Shown piece by piece: positions 28,465 to 36,534 of a stretch of 64,000 bases of DNA. Source of the DNA: Herbivorax alkaliphila (GTDB taxonomy: Bacteria > Bacillota > Clostridia > Acetivibrionales > Acetivibrionaceae). The notes beneath the pieces were generated by a model, which worked only from the letters and a program-made list of their open reading frames with translations, ran no database searches and had not been told where the DNA came from. Numbering within the stretch: position 1 is the first letter of the stretch; the number at the start of each line of letters is the position of its first letter. The stretch lies in assembly GCF_030848475.1 (NCBI RefSeq), contig NZ_JAVDDS010000001.1:1-64000 (forward strand), given 5' to 3'. The position numbers were made by a program, and so were the translations under genes.

Positions 28465-29406
28465 ATGAAGATAATAAGTGTTATCGTACCCTGTTTTAAT
28501 GAAGAGGAATCCTTAGGGATTTTTTACAAAACAACCTTAGAATGTATATCTAAAATTTCAAACTACAACTTTGAATTTGTATTTGTTGATGACGGAAGTA
28601 CTGACAATACATTAGCGATATTAGAAGAACTTTCCAAAAAAGATAGTCGTATTTTGTATTTTTCATTTTCAAGAAACTTTGGAAAAGAATCTGCTATGTA
28701 TGCAGGTCTTAAAAATGCCTCAGGAGATTTTGCAGTGTTTATGGATGCAGATTTACAAGATCCTCCTTCCCTTCTTCCAGAAATGATAAATGCAATAGAA
28801 AATGAAGGTTACGACTGTGTGGCTACAAGGAGAGTTGAACGAAAAGGTGAACCTGTTATAAGGAGCTTTTTTGCCCGTAGATTTTATAAACTCATAAATA
28901 AAATATCCGATATAGAAATTATGGATGGTGCAAGAGATTTTCGCCTTATGACAAGACAAGTTGTAGATTCAATATTAGAATTAACTGAATATCATAGATT
29001 CTCCAAGGGAATATTTGACTGGATAGGATACAAAACCAAGTGGATTGACTACCAAAATCTCGAAAGAGTAGCCGGAACAACCAAATGGTCTTTTTGGAAA
29101 CTATTCAAATATGCAATTGAAGGTATTGTAGCATTTACAACCATGCCTTTGAAAGTAGCTTCATTTTTTGGAATGATTATATCTCTTATATCCTTTATAT
29201 CTTTAGTTTTTGTTGTTGTAAGAAGACTGATTTTCGGTGACCCTGTAGGTGGATGGGCTTCTATAGTAAGTATTCTACTTGCTGTAAGCGGTATCCAATT
29301 AATATGTGTAGGAGTTATGGGAGAGTATCTTTCTAAAACTTATATGGAGACTAAAAGGAGACCCTTATATTTTATCAAATCTACTAATAAAAAAGCTCGT
29401 AAATAA
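28465..29406 (+). CDS. GT2 polyprenyl-phosphate glycosyltransferase
   Basis: A 313-residue enzyme of the GtrB/DPM type that moves a sugar from a nucleotide donor to polyprenyl phosphate on the inner membrane face. N-terminal GT2 domain with IVPCFNEEESL, VFVDDGSTDNT, and DADLQDPP (metal-binding DxD region), then two C-terminal membrane helices (about 230-255 and 265-290) and a basic tail. ATG follows AAAAAGGAC. The two flanking GT-C-like genes could use the lipid-linked sugar for wall or surface glycan modification; this link is inferred. Confidence 0.92.
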   Translation: MKIISVIVPCFNEEESLGIFYKTTLECISKISNYNFEFVFVDDGSTDNTLAILEELSKKDSRILYFSFSRNFGKESAMYAGLKNASGDFAVFMDADLQDPPSLLPEMINAIENEGYDCVATRRVERKGEPVIRSFFARRFYKLINKISDIEIMDGARDFRLMTRQVVDSILELTEYHRFSKGIFDWIGYKTKWIDYQNLERVAGTTKWSFWKLFKYAIEGIVAFTTMPLKVASFFGMIISLISFISLVFVVVRRLIFGDPVGGWASIVSILLAVSGIQLICVGVMGEYLSKTYMETKRRPLYFIKSTNKKARK

Positions 29407-29593
29407 GAAATAACAACGTACACTCAGTAACTGCAATGTGCCTTAATAAACTTTCTACTAATGTTTTTTCCATATTTTAAAATACCAGTAATGCATGTAA
29501 CTTTTATTTTTTATGCTGTTGATTTTATAAGAAAATAGCAATATAATGTATTACAAAGGTAGAGGCTTAAAATAAGATAAAAGAGGTATTTAG

Positions 29594-30955
29594 ATGGGAT
29601 TAAATGAGTTTGGATCAAAATTATATATATACATAATGGTAATATCCCTATGTCTTATAGGTCTTTTTATTATTCTAAAAATATTTAAAGAAATTGGAAT
29701 TATGAATTTTAATAAACTAATCAGACTTAAGGAAAAATGCTTGTTTGGTATGTATTCTGCTAAAAAGAAACTTAATTTCTCAAAAATAATAAAATTAAAC
29801 GATGACAAAAAGAAAAATTTAAGATTATTTTTTTCCCTTGCTCTGATAACATTATTTTCAAGGTTGATTATTTTTCTCCTTGCTTTTATATGGAACTATT
29901 ATAATCAAGAGATTCCTCAAGGTTTTTTAGACAGCTTTAAAGGTTTGTGGGTAAAATGGGATTCTAGCAATTATATATTTTTAGCTGAAAACTGGTATGT
30001 TAATGAGGGAGAGCCACGACTTTATATAGCTTTTTATCCCCTCTATCCTCTTTTAATGAGAATTTTAACTTTTGTAATTAAGGACTCTCTACTAGCAGGA
30101 GTAATTGTCTCAAATACATGCATTGCCTTTGCTTCATATTACCTTTATAAGCTGGTCAACCTAGATTTTGACGATAAAACCTCTTTTGCAGCAGTAAAGT
30201 ATATGTTAATTTTCCCATTTTCTTTTTACTTTGGGATAGTATTTACCGAAAGCCTTTTTATTATGCTTTCAATAATATTCTTTTATCATTTAAGAAAACA
30301 CAATTGGGCTTTAGCTGGTATCTTTGGTTTTTTATCAGCCACTACAAAAAATCAGGGAATTATTCTATTTGCACCAGCTGTTGTAGAAATTATTATATCT
30401 TTAGAACTCCCAAATATACGTTATATCTTTTCTCATAAAAAAAGAGTGTTTACAAACTTTTTAAAAAGATTTGTCTGGACTCTTTTTATTCCTATGGGAT
30501 TTGGAACATATCTTTGTTTAAATAAAGTTGTAACAGGTAGTTGGTTTAAATTTCTTGAGTATCAATCAGAAAACTGGAATAATGAACTTGCATTTATTGT
30601 TGACACTTTAAAATATCATTTTCGCTACTTAGAAACTTGGGATTCTCAAATGTACAAAATCACAATATGGCTTCCTCAATTGGTTTTTCTCTTTATAATA
30701 GTGGTTCTTATGTTATATGGTTTAAAAAAATTACGTGGTTCATATCTTTTATATACATATATATATACCATCATCATATATTCATCAACTTGGTTAATAA
30801 GCGGCTCAAGATATGTACTCTGTTTATTTCCGCTATTCATTCTCACTGCACTTGTTTCACAAAAAAACAAATATGTTGACTTCTCGCTCACATTTATATC
30901 CATTATATTCTTAGGTTATTACACTTTAGCTTACATTCAAAATGCTGTGATTTAA
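29594..30955 (+). CDS. PIG-V-like mannosyltransferase family membrane protein
   Basis: A 453-residue integral membrane protein with about 10 helices. Loop 1 contains the pattern VKWDSSNYIFLAENWY followed by YIAFYPLYPLL, characteristic of bacterial PIG-V-related GT-C proteins, where the Asp in WDS is the likely catalytic acid. ATG is preceded by AGAGG. It follows the GT2 gene on the same strand with a 187-bp gap. It probably uses a polyprenyl-phosphate sugar; the acceptor is unknown. Confidence 0.8.
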   Translation: MGLNEFGSKLYIYIMVISLCLIGLFIILKIFKEIGIMNFNKLIRLKEKCLFGMYSAKKKLNFSKIIKLNDDKKKNLRLFFSLALITLFSRLIIFLLAFIWNYYNQEIPQGFLDSFKGLWVKWDSSNYIFLAENWYVNEGEPRLYIAFYPLYPLLMRILTFVIKDSLLAGVIVSNTCIAFASYYLYKLVNLDFDDKTSFAAVKYMLIFPFSFYFGIVFTESLFIMLSIIFFYHLRKHNWALAGIFGFLSATTKNQGIILFAPAVVEIIISLELPNIRYIFSHKKRVFTNFLKRFVWTLFIPMGFGTYLCLNKVVTGSWFKFLEYQSENWNNELAFIVDTLKYHFRYLETWDSQMYKITIWLPQLVFLFIIVVLMLYGLKKLRGSYLLYTYIYTIIIYSSTWLISGSRYVLCLFPLFILTALVSQKNKYVDFSLTFISIIFLGYYTLAYIQNAVI

Positions 30956-30976
30956 TTTAAGCATAAATCCACAAAA

Positions 30977-31035
30977 GTGAACTCGTTTAGCTAAAGCTAA
31001 ACATCGCGGCTTCATGTGGAGACTTAGAATAAGAT
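30977..31035 (-). repeat. Dispersed hairpin element, copy E (59-bp form)
   Basis: Same borders as the 87-bp copies (ATCTTATTCTAAG and GAGTTCAC with the GTTTAGCTTTAGCTAAAC hairpin) but without the internal 28-bp hairpin segment. Exactly the length of the copy at 62651-62709. It lies between convergent genes, and its end overlaps the TetR stop codon. Confidence 0.8.
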
Positions 31036-31652
31036 CAATACTCATTTTTCCCCTTAAGTCCATTTTTTAAGAACTCAATTAAGTTATCAATAGACTCTTT
31101 ATACCCATCAATATTATCCACCTCAACCATTTCATGCAAATGAGTAAAGAAGTATACAATTAATCTTTGAATAAAATCCTTTGGCAAATCTTTTCTCAAA
31201 TCTCCTTTTTTATATGCATCTTCTATAATGGCTTCAAAAAAATGATTTGACTCTATTCCAGATTTTTTTAAAGCTTTATCGTGAATTTTTGTCCCACGCT
31301 CTTTCAATAAATAGCTTTGTGAAAAATTATATATTTTTTGATTTTGTCTTGCAAACTCCATTCCTGCATCAGTAAACTTTTTCAACAAAGTAAAAAAATC
31401 CTTGTCAAAATCTTCCTCGCTAATTTTTAATTTAAAAAACTTTTTCTTTTCTTCTATCAAAATACCTACAAGGTATAGATATAAGTCTTCTTTATTTTTA
31501 AAATGATAATAAAACGCCCCCTTACTCACACCTGCTTCATGTAAAATTTTATTTAAAGAGGCATTTTCATAACCTTTTTTACTAAATTCATCTAATGCCT
31601 CATTTATTAATTCACTTTTTCTTTCAAAAAACTTCTCATCTTTACAATCCAA
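31035..31652 (-). CDS. TetR-family transcriptional regulator
   Basis: A 205-residue regulator with an N-terminal helix-turn-helix (about 20-50, ASLNKILHEAGVSKGAFYYHF) and a helical ligand domain. It lies 27 bp downstream of the second permease gene and is probably the last gene of the ABC operon. It is therefore the likely owner of the two adjacent AGAC-GTCT palindromes at 33998-34025, which would make it an autoregulated repressor of the exporter. The inducer is unknown. Confidence 0.92.
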   Translation of the reverse strand: MDCKDEKFFERKSELINEALDEFSKKGYENASLNKILHEAGVSKGAFYYHFKNKEDLYLYLVGILIEEKKKFFKLKISEEDFDKDFFTLLKKFTDAGMEFARQNQKIYNFSQSYLLKERGTKIHDKALKKSGIESNHFFEAIIEDAYKKGDLRKDLPKDFIQRLIVYFFTHLHEMVEVDNIDGYKESIDNLIEFLKNGLKGKNEY

Positions 31653-31679
31653 TATTAATTCACCTCAAAATTTATCAAA

Positions 31680-32402
31680 TTATAATTTTATTCTTTTTAA
31701 AAAAACCTTATATGACAATATGTTTAAAATTAATACATATATTAATCCAATAAAATAATATTGATTATAGGTAAAATACAATAATCTTTCTCCTCTTATA
31801 ATACTGCTAATTGCTTTTGCTGGCCAGTACCCTGGGGCAAAAGAAAAAAATAATTCTTTTTTGTCCATAAAAAACAATGAAATTACCGGGAATATTAAAA
31901 TAATCCCAAGCCCTTTCATAACTGCAAATCCTTCAATTTTATTTTTTGACAGAGAATTTATAAATAATCCTGTCATAGGTGCTGAAAGAGATGCTAAAAA
32001 AGAAATTGTTATAATATTTTTAAAAAGTAAGTCTCCTATATCCGAAAACCACATCACAAAAGCACATGCAATAAAAGATAGTGCAAAAATTATAACAATT
32101 CTAAATGATAAAAACTGATGTACACTAAGGGGTGTAACCTTTATAGATGTCAAAATATTATCATCTCTATCATCTAAAACAGAGAATGCCATAATTGCAC
32201 CAAAAAGCTGAGGTGTCATTAAAACTAAAAATACAATTATAAAATCTGAATAGGCATCAATATCAAAACCACTGCTATCAGATATTAAAGGAAGTATGTA
32301 CCTGGCTAAACTTCCAAGTATAACAGGATAAAAAAGCATAAATTTCATCATTGGGTCTCTAGTCCATTTTTTTAATTCATTTGATAAAAAGCTACCATAC
32401 AT
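31680..32402 (-). CDS. ABC transporter permease (ABC-2 type)
   Basis: A 240-residue membrane subunit with about six helices in an ABC-2 exporter arrangement, including the conserved motif around SVLDDRDDNILTSIKVTPLS after the second helix. It starts 2 bp after the preceding permease gene. With that permease and the ATPase it likely forms a heterodimeric exporter, similar in layout to the fluoroquinolone exporters of Gram-positive bacteria. The substrate is unknown. Confidence 0.88.
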   Translation of the reverse strand: MYGSFLSNELKKWTRDPMMKFMLFYPVILGSLARYILPLISDSSGFDIDAYSDFIIVFLVLMTPQLFGAIMAFSVLDDRDDNILTSIKVTPLSVHQFLSFRIVIIFALSFIACAFVMWFSDIGDLLFKNIITISFLASLSAPMTGLFINSLSKNKIEGFAVMKGLGIILIFPVISLFFMDKKELFFSFAPGYWPAKAISSIIRGERLLYFTYNQYYFIGLIYVLILNILSYKVFLKRIKL

Positions 32403-32404
32403 AA

Positions 32405-33130
32405 TTAAACACCACTTTCTCTTATCGCAAATTGGTCAAACTTTTTCAAAACTATAAAATACAATAATATCGAAAAAACAATCAAGTTGCCAAAAGAAAC
32501 ACATATCTCTAAAGTCTCCACACCTCCTGTGGAAGCATTAAGAAGCATCATTGATGCCTTTGTAGGCAAAACATAAAAAACATTATTTATTATATCACTT
32601 TTTATTATTCCAATTTGTTCAAATACAATTGGCAGCATAAATATAAAAGCATATTTCATCACTCCAATTAATAAGTTTGTAAAATCTTTTGAATAAAATG
32701 TAAGTATAAGACCTAAAAGTGAATGAAAAAGGCTTATTAATAATACTGCCAAAAACAACATGATAATATTTATATTAATATCTTTAAATACTTTTGCATA
32801 GAACAACACTATCACTAAAGATATTGTATTTATGAAAATATTTGAAAATACTTTTGCAAGAATATATTCTATCTTTCCAACAGGTGAAACAAGCAACGAT
32901 TTTATTGTTCCTTCCTGCTTTTCAAAAAACAATGTAACCCCTACTAAAAGCATAGACATAGATGTTGCATCAAGAAAAATAAAGAAAGGAAACATTTCTT
33001 CTGCTGCATTTTTGTCCATGAAATAAAGAATACCTATCCATATAAATGATACTAAAAAGCTAGCAGTCAGTATATTATACTTCTTAATTCTTTCAACCTC
33101 ACCTTTAAATAGAATCAAAAAATTACTCAT
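32405..33130 (-). CDS. ABC transporter permease (ABC-2 type)
   Basis: A 241-residue membrane protein with about six helices. The motif FFEKQEGTIKSLLVSPVGKIEYILAK-like region after helix 2 (EKQEGT, SLLVSPVG) is typical of ABC-2 permeases. The start overlaps the end of the ATPase gene by 8 bp. Paralogous to the next permease; the pair is likely a heterodimer. Confidence 0.88.
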   Translation of the reverse strand: MSNFLILFKGEVERIKKYNILTASFLVSFIWIGILYFMDKNAAEEMFPFFIFLDATSMSMLLVGVTLFFEKQEGTIKSLLVSPVGKIEYILAKVFSNIFINTISLVIVLFYAKVFKDININIIMLFLAVLLISLFHSLLGLILTFYSKDFTNLLIGVMKYAFIFMLPIVFEQIGIIKSDIINNVFYVLPTKASMMLLNASTGGVETLEICVSFGNLIVFSILLYFIVLKKFDQFAIRESGV

Positions 33131-33977
33131 TGCCCATCACCCCGGTCAATTTAATAAAAATATCATCTAAAGTTGTCTCTTTACTATGAATTGTTATAAT
33201 TTTTTTTGTCTTTACAATGTCCAGAAAAATCTTATTAGAGTTAAGGCTGTCAAGATTAAAAGACTGTTTTCCAATACCATTATTACCTTCAAACTCTACC
33301 TCTACTACTCTTTTACCGTGTTTTAATTTAAGATTTTTGGGAGTGTCTATCTGTACAATTTTGCCATTAGCCATGAAAGCGACTCTGTCACATAGTTCAT
33401 CTACATCACTCATTAGATGGGTAGTTAATAACACTGTACCACCACTTTTTTTAAATTCCCTTATTATGTCCTTTACTATTCTTGCATTTTTAGGATCAAG
33501 ACCATTTGTAGGCTCATCTAAAAATAGAACTTTGGGTTCATTCAACAAAGCTCTTACAAAATTCAGACGAACCTTCATTCCTTTTGAATATTCAGAAACT
33601 TTTTTGTCTCTGTACTCATAAAGCCCAACTCTTTTTAAAAGTTCATCTGTATCCACTGTGTCTTTATAAAGCTTTTTAAAAAAACTTAAATTTTCATTGG
33701 CAGTTAGTTTTGAAAAATGAACTGGCATTTCAAATCCAACTCCCACACTTTGATAGAAGGCTTTCCCATAAGAACCTAGTTCTTTACCTTTATACAACAC
33801 TTCTCCACGGTAATTTTCCAAAAGCTTAACAAGTATTTTTTGTGTAGTGCTTTTTCCCACTCCACTAGGTCCTAGCAAACCAAAAATTTCTCCTTCATTA
33901 ATACCAAATGTAATGTCTTTAATGGTATTTTCTTCATTCTTAGGATACTTGAAAATTAGATTTTTAACATTGAACAT
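33123..33977 (-). CDS. ABC transporter ATP-binding protein
   Basis: A 284-residue ATPase energising the exporter. Walker A is GPSGVGKST (residues 36-44), the signature is SEYSKGMKVR (a relaxed form of LSGGQ), Walker B VLFLDEPTNGLD, and the H-loop His lies in LLTTHLM. A C-terminal extension of about 75 residues follows, as in drug and bacteriocin exporters. ATG is preceded by AAGGAGG. First gene of the operon, with a strong promoter and operator just upstream. Confidence 0.94.
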   Translation of the reverse strand: MFNVKNLIFKYPKNEENTIKDITFGINEGEIFGLLGPSGVGKSTTQKILVKLLENYRGEVLYKGKELGSYGKAFYQSVGVGFEMPVHFSKLTANENLSFFKKLYKDTVDTDELLKRVGLYEYRDKKVSEYSKGMKVRLNFVRALLNEPKVLFLDEPTNGLDPKNARIVKDIIREFKKSGGTVLLTTHLMSDVDELCDRVAFMANGKIVQIDTPKNLKLKHGKRVVEVEFEGNNGIGKQSFNLDSLNSNKIFLDIVKTKKIITIHSKETTLDDIFIKLTGVMGNE

Positions 33978-33997
33978 TTTAGTCCAACCTCCTTATT

Positions 33998-34025
33998 AGA
34001 CCAACCAGTCTAGACCACTAAGTCT
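33998..34025. promoter_or_regulatory. Tandem TetR-type operators
   Basis: Two adjacent 14-bp sites with the same half-sites: AGACCAACCAGTCT (33998-34011) and AGACCACTAAGTCT (34012-34025). They lie between the -10 box and the ribosome binding site of the ABC operon, over the expected transcription start, so binding would block initiation. Confidence 0.8.
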
Positions 34026-34054
34026 AGTATATAACATATTATTTTGTTTGTCAA
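34026..34054 (-). promoter_or_regulatory. Promoter of the ABC-exporter/TetR operon
   Basis: Consensus -35 TTGACA, 17-bp spacer, -10 TATACT, reading towards the ATPase gene and abutting the operators. Confidence 0.85.
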
Positions 34055-34069
34055 TATATGAAAAGCATC

Positions 34070-34113
34070 TCAAAAATGAACTCGCCTATTTTTTGTAATA
34101 AGCGAGTTCATTT
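34070..34113 (-). terminator. Terminator of the YnzC-like gene
   Basis: 12-bp perfect stem AAATGAACTCGC / GCGAGTTCATTT with an AT-rich loop; on the minus strand it runs into TTTTT. Confidence 0.75.
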
Positions 34114-34148
34114 CTAGACCTACAAATATAATTTTTTTATAAACCAAT

Positions 34149-34355
34149 TTAGGAATCTTTTTTAAGAGGTTTTTTGTTGCCATCCTTGTCAACAATAACT
34201 ACAGAATTTAAAGTTGCCTTAACATTTGATTTAAAATTTTTTAAATATTTCTGTCTCAAAACTTTTTGTTCTTCTTTCTCTTTTTCTGTAAGCCCTTCTG
34301 TGGTTTTTGACTTTTTGGCAAGTTGATTTATTCTATCTATCAGTTTTTTATCCAA
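34149..34355 (-). CDS. DUF896 protein, YnzC-like
   Basis: A 68-residue protein of the DUF896 family (B. subtilis YnzC). Family pattern: INQLAKKSKTTEGLTEKEKEE, then LRQKYLKNFKSNVKATL and a short Lys-rich tail. Translation starts at TTG 34355 behind AGGAGGG. Cytoplasmic, helical. Role poorly known. Confidence 0.92.
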   Translation of the reverse strand: MDKKLIDRINQLAKKSKTTEGLTEKEKEEQKVLRQKYLKNFKSNVKATLNSVVIVDKDGNKKPLKKDS

Positions 34356-34395
34356 TATATCCCTCCTTTTGTTGGATGTATTTAATATAAAAGTT

Positions 34396-34480
34396 ACTCT
34401 TATAATCTTTAGTTATAGTACAATTTCCAGCTGAAGCCCTAATTTTTAACTAAAGTTAAGAGAGTTCAATAACATACCAA
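34396..34480 (+). repeat. Degenerate dispersed hairpin element overlapping a gene end, copy K
   Basis: CTGAAGCCC, then TTAACTAAAGTTAA in place of the terminal hairpin, then GAGAGTTCAA correspond in order to CTGAAGCCT, the GTTTAGC hairpin and GAGTTCAC of intact copies. The right end lies inside the 3' end of the YaiI-like gene and supplies its last codons and stop. Confidence 0.5.
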
Positions 34481-34889
34481 ATGCCTTTTCAAAATTAGCA
34501 TCATCTTCTCTTTTTCTCTTTGATGGTCCTGAAATTTTCCCTCCACCTCTTCTAATTTTTTGACTAACATGCCTTTCAAAAAGCAGTTTATCTATATTTT
34601 CATTGTTATATACTCTTCCATTTTGATTTATAACTTTAGCACCCTTTGTTAGTGACATTGCTGCAACACCATAGTCCTGTGTTATAACAACATCACCTTT
34701 TTCAATTTTATTTACAAGTACAAAATCAACTGAATCACTAAATTTATCTACAACTATTGTCTTAGAATAATTATCATCAATTACATGACATGTATCAACT
34801 AGCATTATAACAGGTATGTCATATTTTTTCGAAACTTTGATTATTATATCTTTTACTGGACAGGCGTCCGCATCAACTAATACTTTCAA
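34446..34889 (-). CDS. YaiI/YqxD family protein (DUF188)
   Basis: A 147-residue cytoplasmic protein of the YaiI/YqxD (DUF188) family, with a PIN-like fold. Family features: LVDADACPVKD at the N-terminus, the TQDYGVAAM motif and the basic C-terminal RRGGGKISGPSKR. Start is TTG 34889 with AAAGGAG upstream. The C-terminal residues LNSLNFS are encoded within a degenerate copy of the dispersed hairpin element. Biochemical role unknown. Confidence 0.92.
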   Translation of the reverse strand: MKVLVDADACPVKDIIIKVSKKYDIPVIMLVDTCHVIDDNYSKTIVVDKFSDSVDFVLVNKIEKGDVVITQDYGVAAMSLTKGAKVINQNGRVYNNENIDKLLFERHVSQKIRRGGGKISGPSKRKREDDANFEKAFGMLLNSLNFS

Positions 34890-34929
34890 AATTACTACTC
34901 CTTTTTTAATTTTACCTTAATATACAAAT

Positions 34930-34995
34930 GGTATGTCATTTATGTACATAGAAAATATGGAATATTCTTCTTCACATTTATTATATACACCCAAT
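34930..34995 (-). repeat. MITE-like repeat, copy at 34.9 kb
   Basis: Minus strand reads GGGTGTATATAATAAATGTG, then a GAAGAATATTCCATATTTTC-like core, and ends CATAAATGACATACC. Its right end matches the copy at 37923-37987. Confidence 0.6.
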
Positions 34996-35285
34996 ATACA
35001 ATATAAATTATAATACATTAAAAAGTATTTGTACATTTATTATAATTTTTAATAATGAAAAAGGTTTTGTTAAACTATTGACAATCTCGATAATTTATTG
35101 TAGATTTCAAGTATGCACTTAAAATTTATATTATAATATAAATTTTTGAGAAGACTAATATAGGAAAGATTATAAAATTCTTTTTCAAAAACAATGTTAA
35201 CTATTATCTCAAAAAACCTTTAGCATTAACCAGTTTTTGAGGTAAATGGTATAAGTAATAAAATTTTTATAGGTAGGTGAAGAAA
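34996..35285 (+). promoter_or_regulatory. serA leader with candidate promoter and hairpin
   Basis: TTGACA at 35078-35083, 17-bp spacer, TAGATT at 35101-35106. This would give a leader of about 170 nt that contains a hairpin (CTCAAAAAAC / GTTTTTGAG, 35208-35242) with no T-run. It does not match a T-box or a riboswitch that I know. The promoter call is moderate; a regulatory function for the hairpin is unproven. Confidence 0.45.
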
Positions 35286-36464
35286 ATGTTTACAATTAAA
35301 ACTCTTAACAAAATCTCAACAAAAGGACTAGAGCTTTTTTCAAGGGACAAATATGAAATAGCAACAGAAATATCAAATCCCGATGCAATAATTTTAAGGA
35401 GCTTTAAAATGCATGATATGGAACTGCCCTCTAAATTAAAAGCAGTTGCAAGAGCTGGAGCAGGCGTTAATAATATACCTGTAGACAAGTGTACCGAAAA
35501 TGGTATTGTTGTTTTTAATACTCCAGGAGCTAATGCTAACGCTGTTAAAGAATTAGTGCTTTCTGGTCTGCTTTTATCATCAAGAAAAATTAATAAAGGA
35601 ATATCTTGGGCTCAATCCCTTAAAGGAAAGGGAAGCGAGGTTCCCGGGCTTGTTGAAAAGGGAAAATCACAGTTTAAAGGTCCTGAAATCAAAGGAAAAA
35701 CACTTGGTGTTATAGGTCTTGGTGCTATAGGAGTAATGGTTGCTAATGATGCCCTTGCACTTGGAATGAACGTAGTAGGGTTTGACCCTTTTATTTCCAT
35801 AAATTCTGCTTGGGAACTTTCAAGTACTGTTGAAAAAGCTCCAAACTTAGAACATTTGCTTTCTGTTTCTGATTACATCTCCATACATGCACCTTATAAT
35901 GATAATACAAGCGGAATGATAAACAAAGATACTTTAAATATCATGAAAGATGGTGTGAGAATAGTCAACTTTGCAAGAGGGGGCTTAGTTGACAATAAAG
36001 ATATGCTAGAATCTATCGAAAACGGTAAAGTAGCATGTTATGTAACCGATTTCCCTAGTGAAGAATTATTGGAAAATGAAAATATAATAACAATTCCTCA
36101 CCTAGGAGCATCAACTCCTGAATCTGAAGAAAATTGTGCATTGATGGCTTCAAGTCAGCTTAGAGAATTTTTAGAGAAAGGAAATATAAGAAACTCTGTT
36201 AATTATGCAAACTGCGAACTTCCTTTTTCTGGTGATTCAAGAGTGGTATGTGCTCACGAAAATATCCCTAATATGCTGGGTCAGATTACTACAATACTTG
36301 CAGAAAACAATTATAATATTGCCGATATGATTAGCAAAAACAAAGATAAAACCGGCTATACCATTGTAGACATTGGAGGAAAAATATCTGATGAAACAGT
36401 TGAAAAGCTTAAATCTGTATCTGGAATCAATATGGTCAGGATACTGGATATATCTGGGTGTTAG
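35286..36464 (+). CDS. serA: D-3-phosphoglycerate dehydrogenase family protein
   Basis: First step of serine synthesis: oxidises 3-phosphoglycerate with NAD+. About 392 residues. The NAD-binding motif is GVIGLGAIG (about 143-151), catalytic-region motifs are VNFARGGLVDN and the His of IPHLGASTPESEEN, and a C-terminal ACT domain (about 320-392) fits serine feedback. This is the short clostridial form. ATG 35286 has TAGGTGA just upstream; GTG 35277 is inside that site. serC is not adjacent. Confidence 0.92.
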   Translation: MFTIKTLNKISTKGLELFSRDKYEIATEISNPDAIILRSFKMHDMELPSKLKAVARAGAGVNNIPVDKCTENGIVVFNTPGANANAVKELVLSGLLLSSRKINKGISWAQSLKGKGSEVPGLVEKGKSQFKGPEIKGKTLGVIGLGAIGVMVANDALALGMNVVGFDPFISINSAWELSSTVEKAPNLEHLLSVSDYISIHAPYNDNTSGMINKDTLNIMKDGVRIVNFARGGLVDNKDMLESIENGKVACYVTDFPSEELLENENIITIPHLGASTPESEENCALMASSQLREFLEKGNIRNSVNYANCELPFSGDSRVVCAHENIPNMLGQITTILAENNYNIADMISKNKDKTGYTIVDIGGKISDETVEKLKSVSGINMVRILDISGC

Positions 36465-36484
36465 CCTTTAATTAAATATTTTAA

Positions 36485-36526
36485 AACCGTCCAAATGTTA
36501 ATTTAAACATCTGGACGGTTTTTTTA
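36485..36526 (+). terminator. Strong terminator between convergent genes
   Basis: AACCGTCCA-AATGTT pairs with AACATCTGGACGGTT, followed by TTTTTTT. The A-rich 5' side suggests that it may work in both directions for serA and the DUF4015 gene. Confidence 0.9.
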
Positions 36527-36534
36527 AATATTTT

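Noticed and set aside
35208-35242. T-box or attenuator in the serA leader
   Set aside because: The hairpin has no T-box sequence and no terminator T-run; kept only as an unexplained hairpin in the leader entry.
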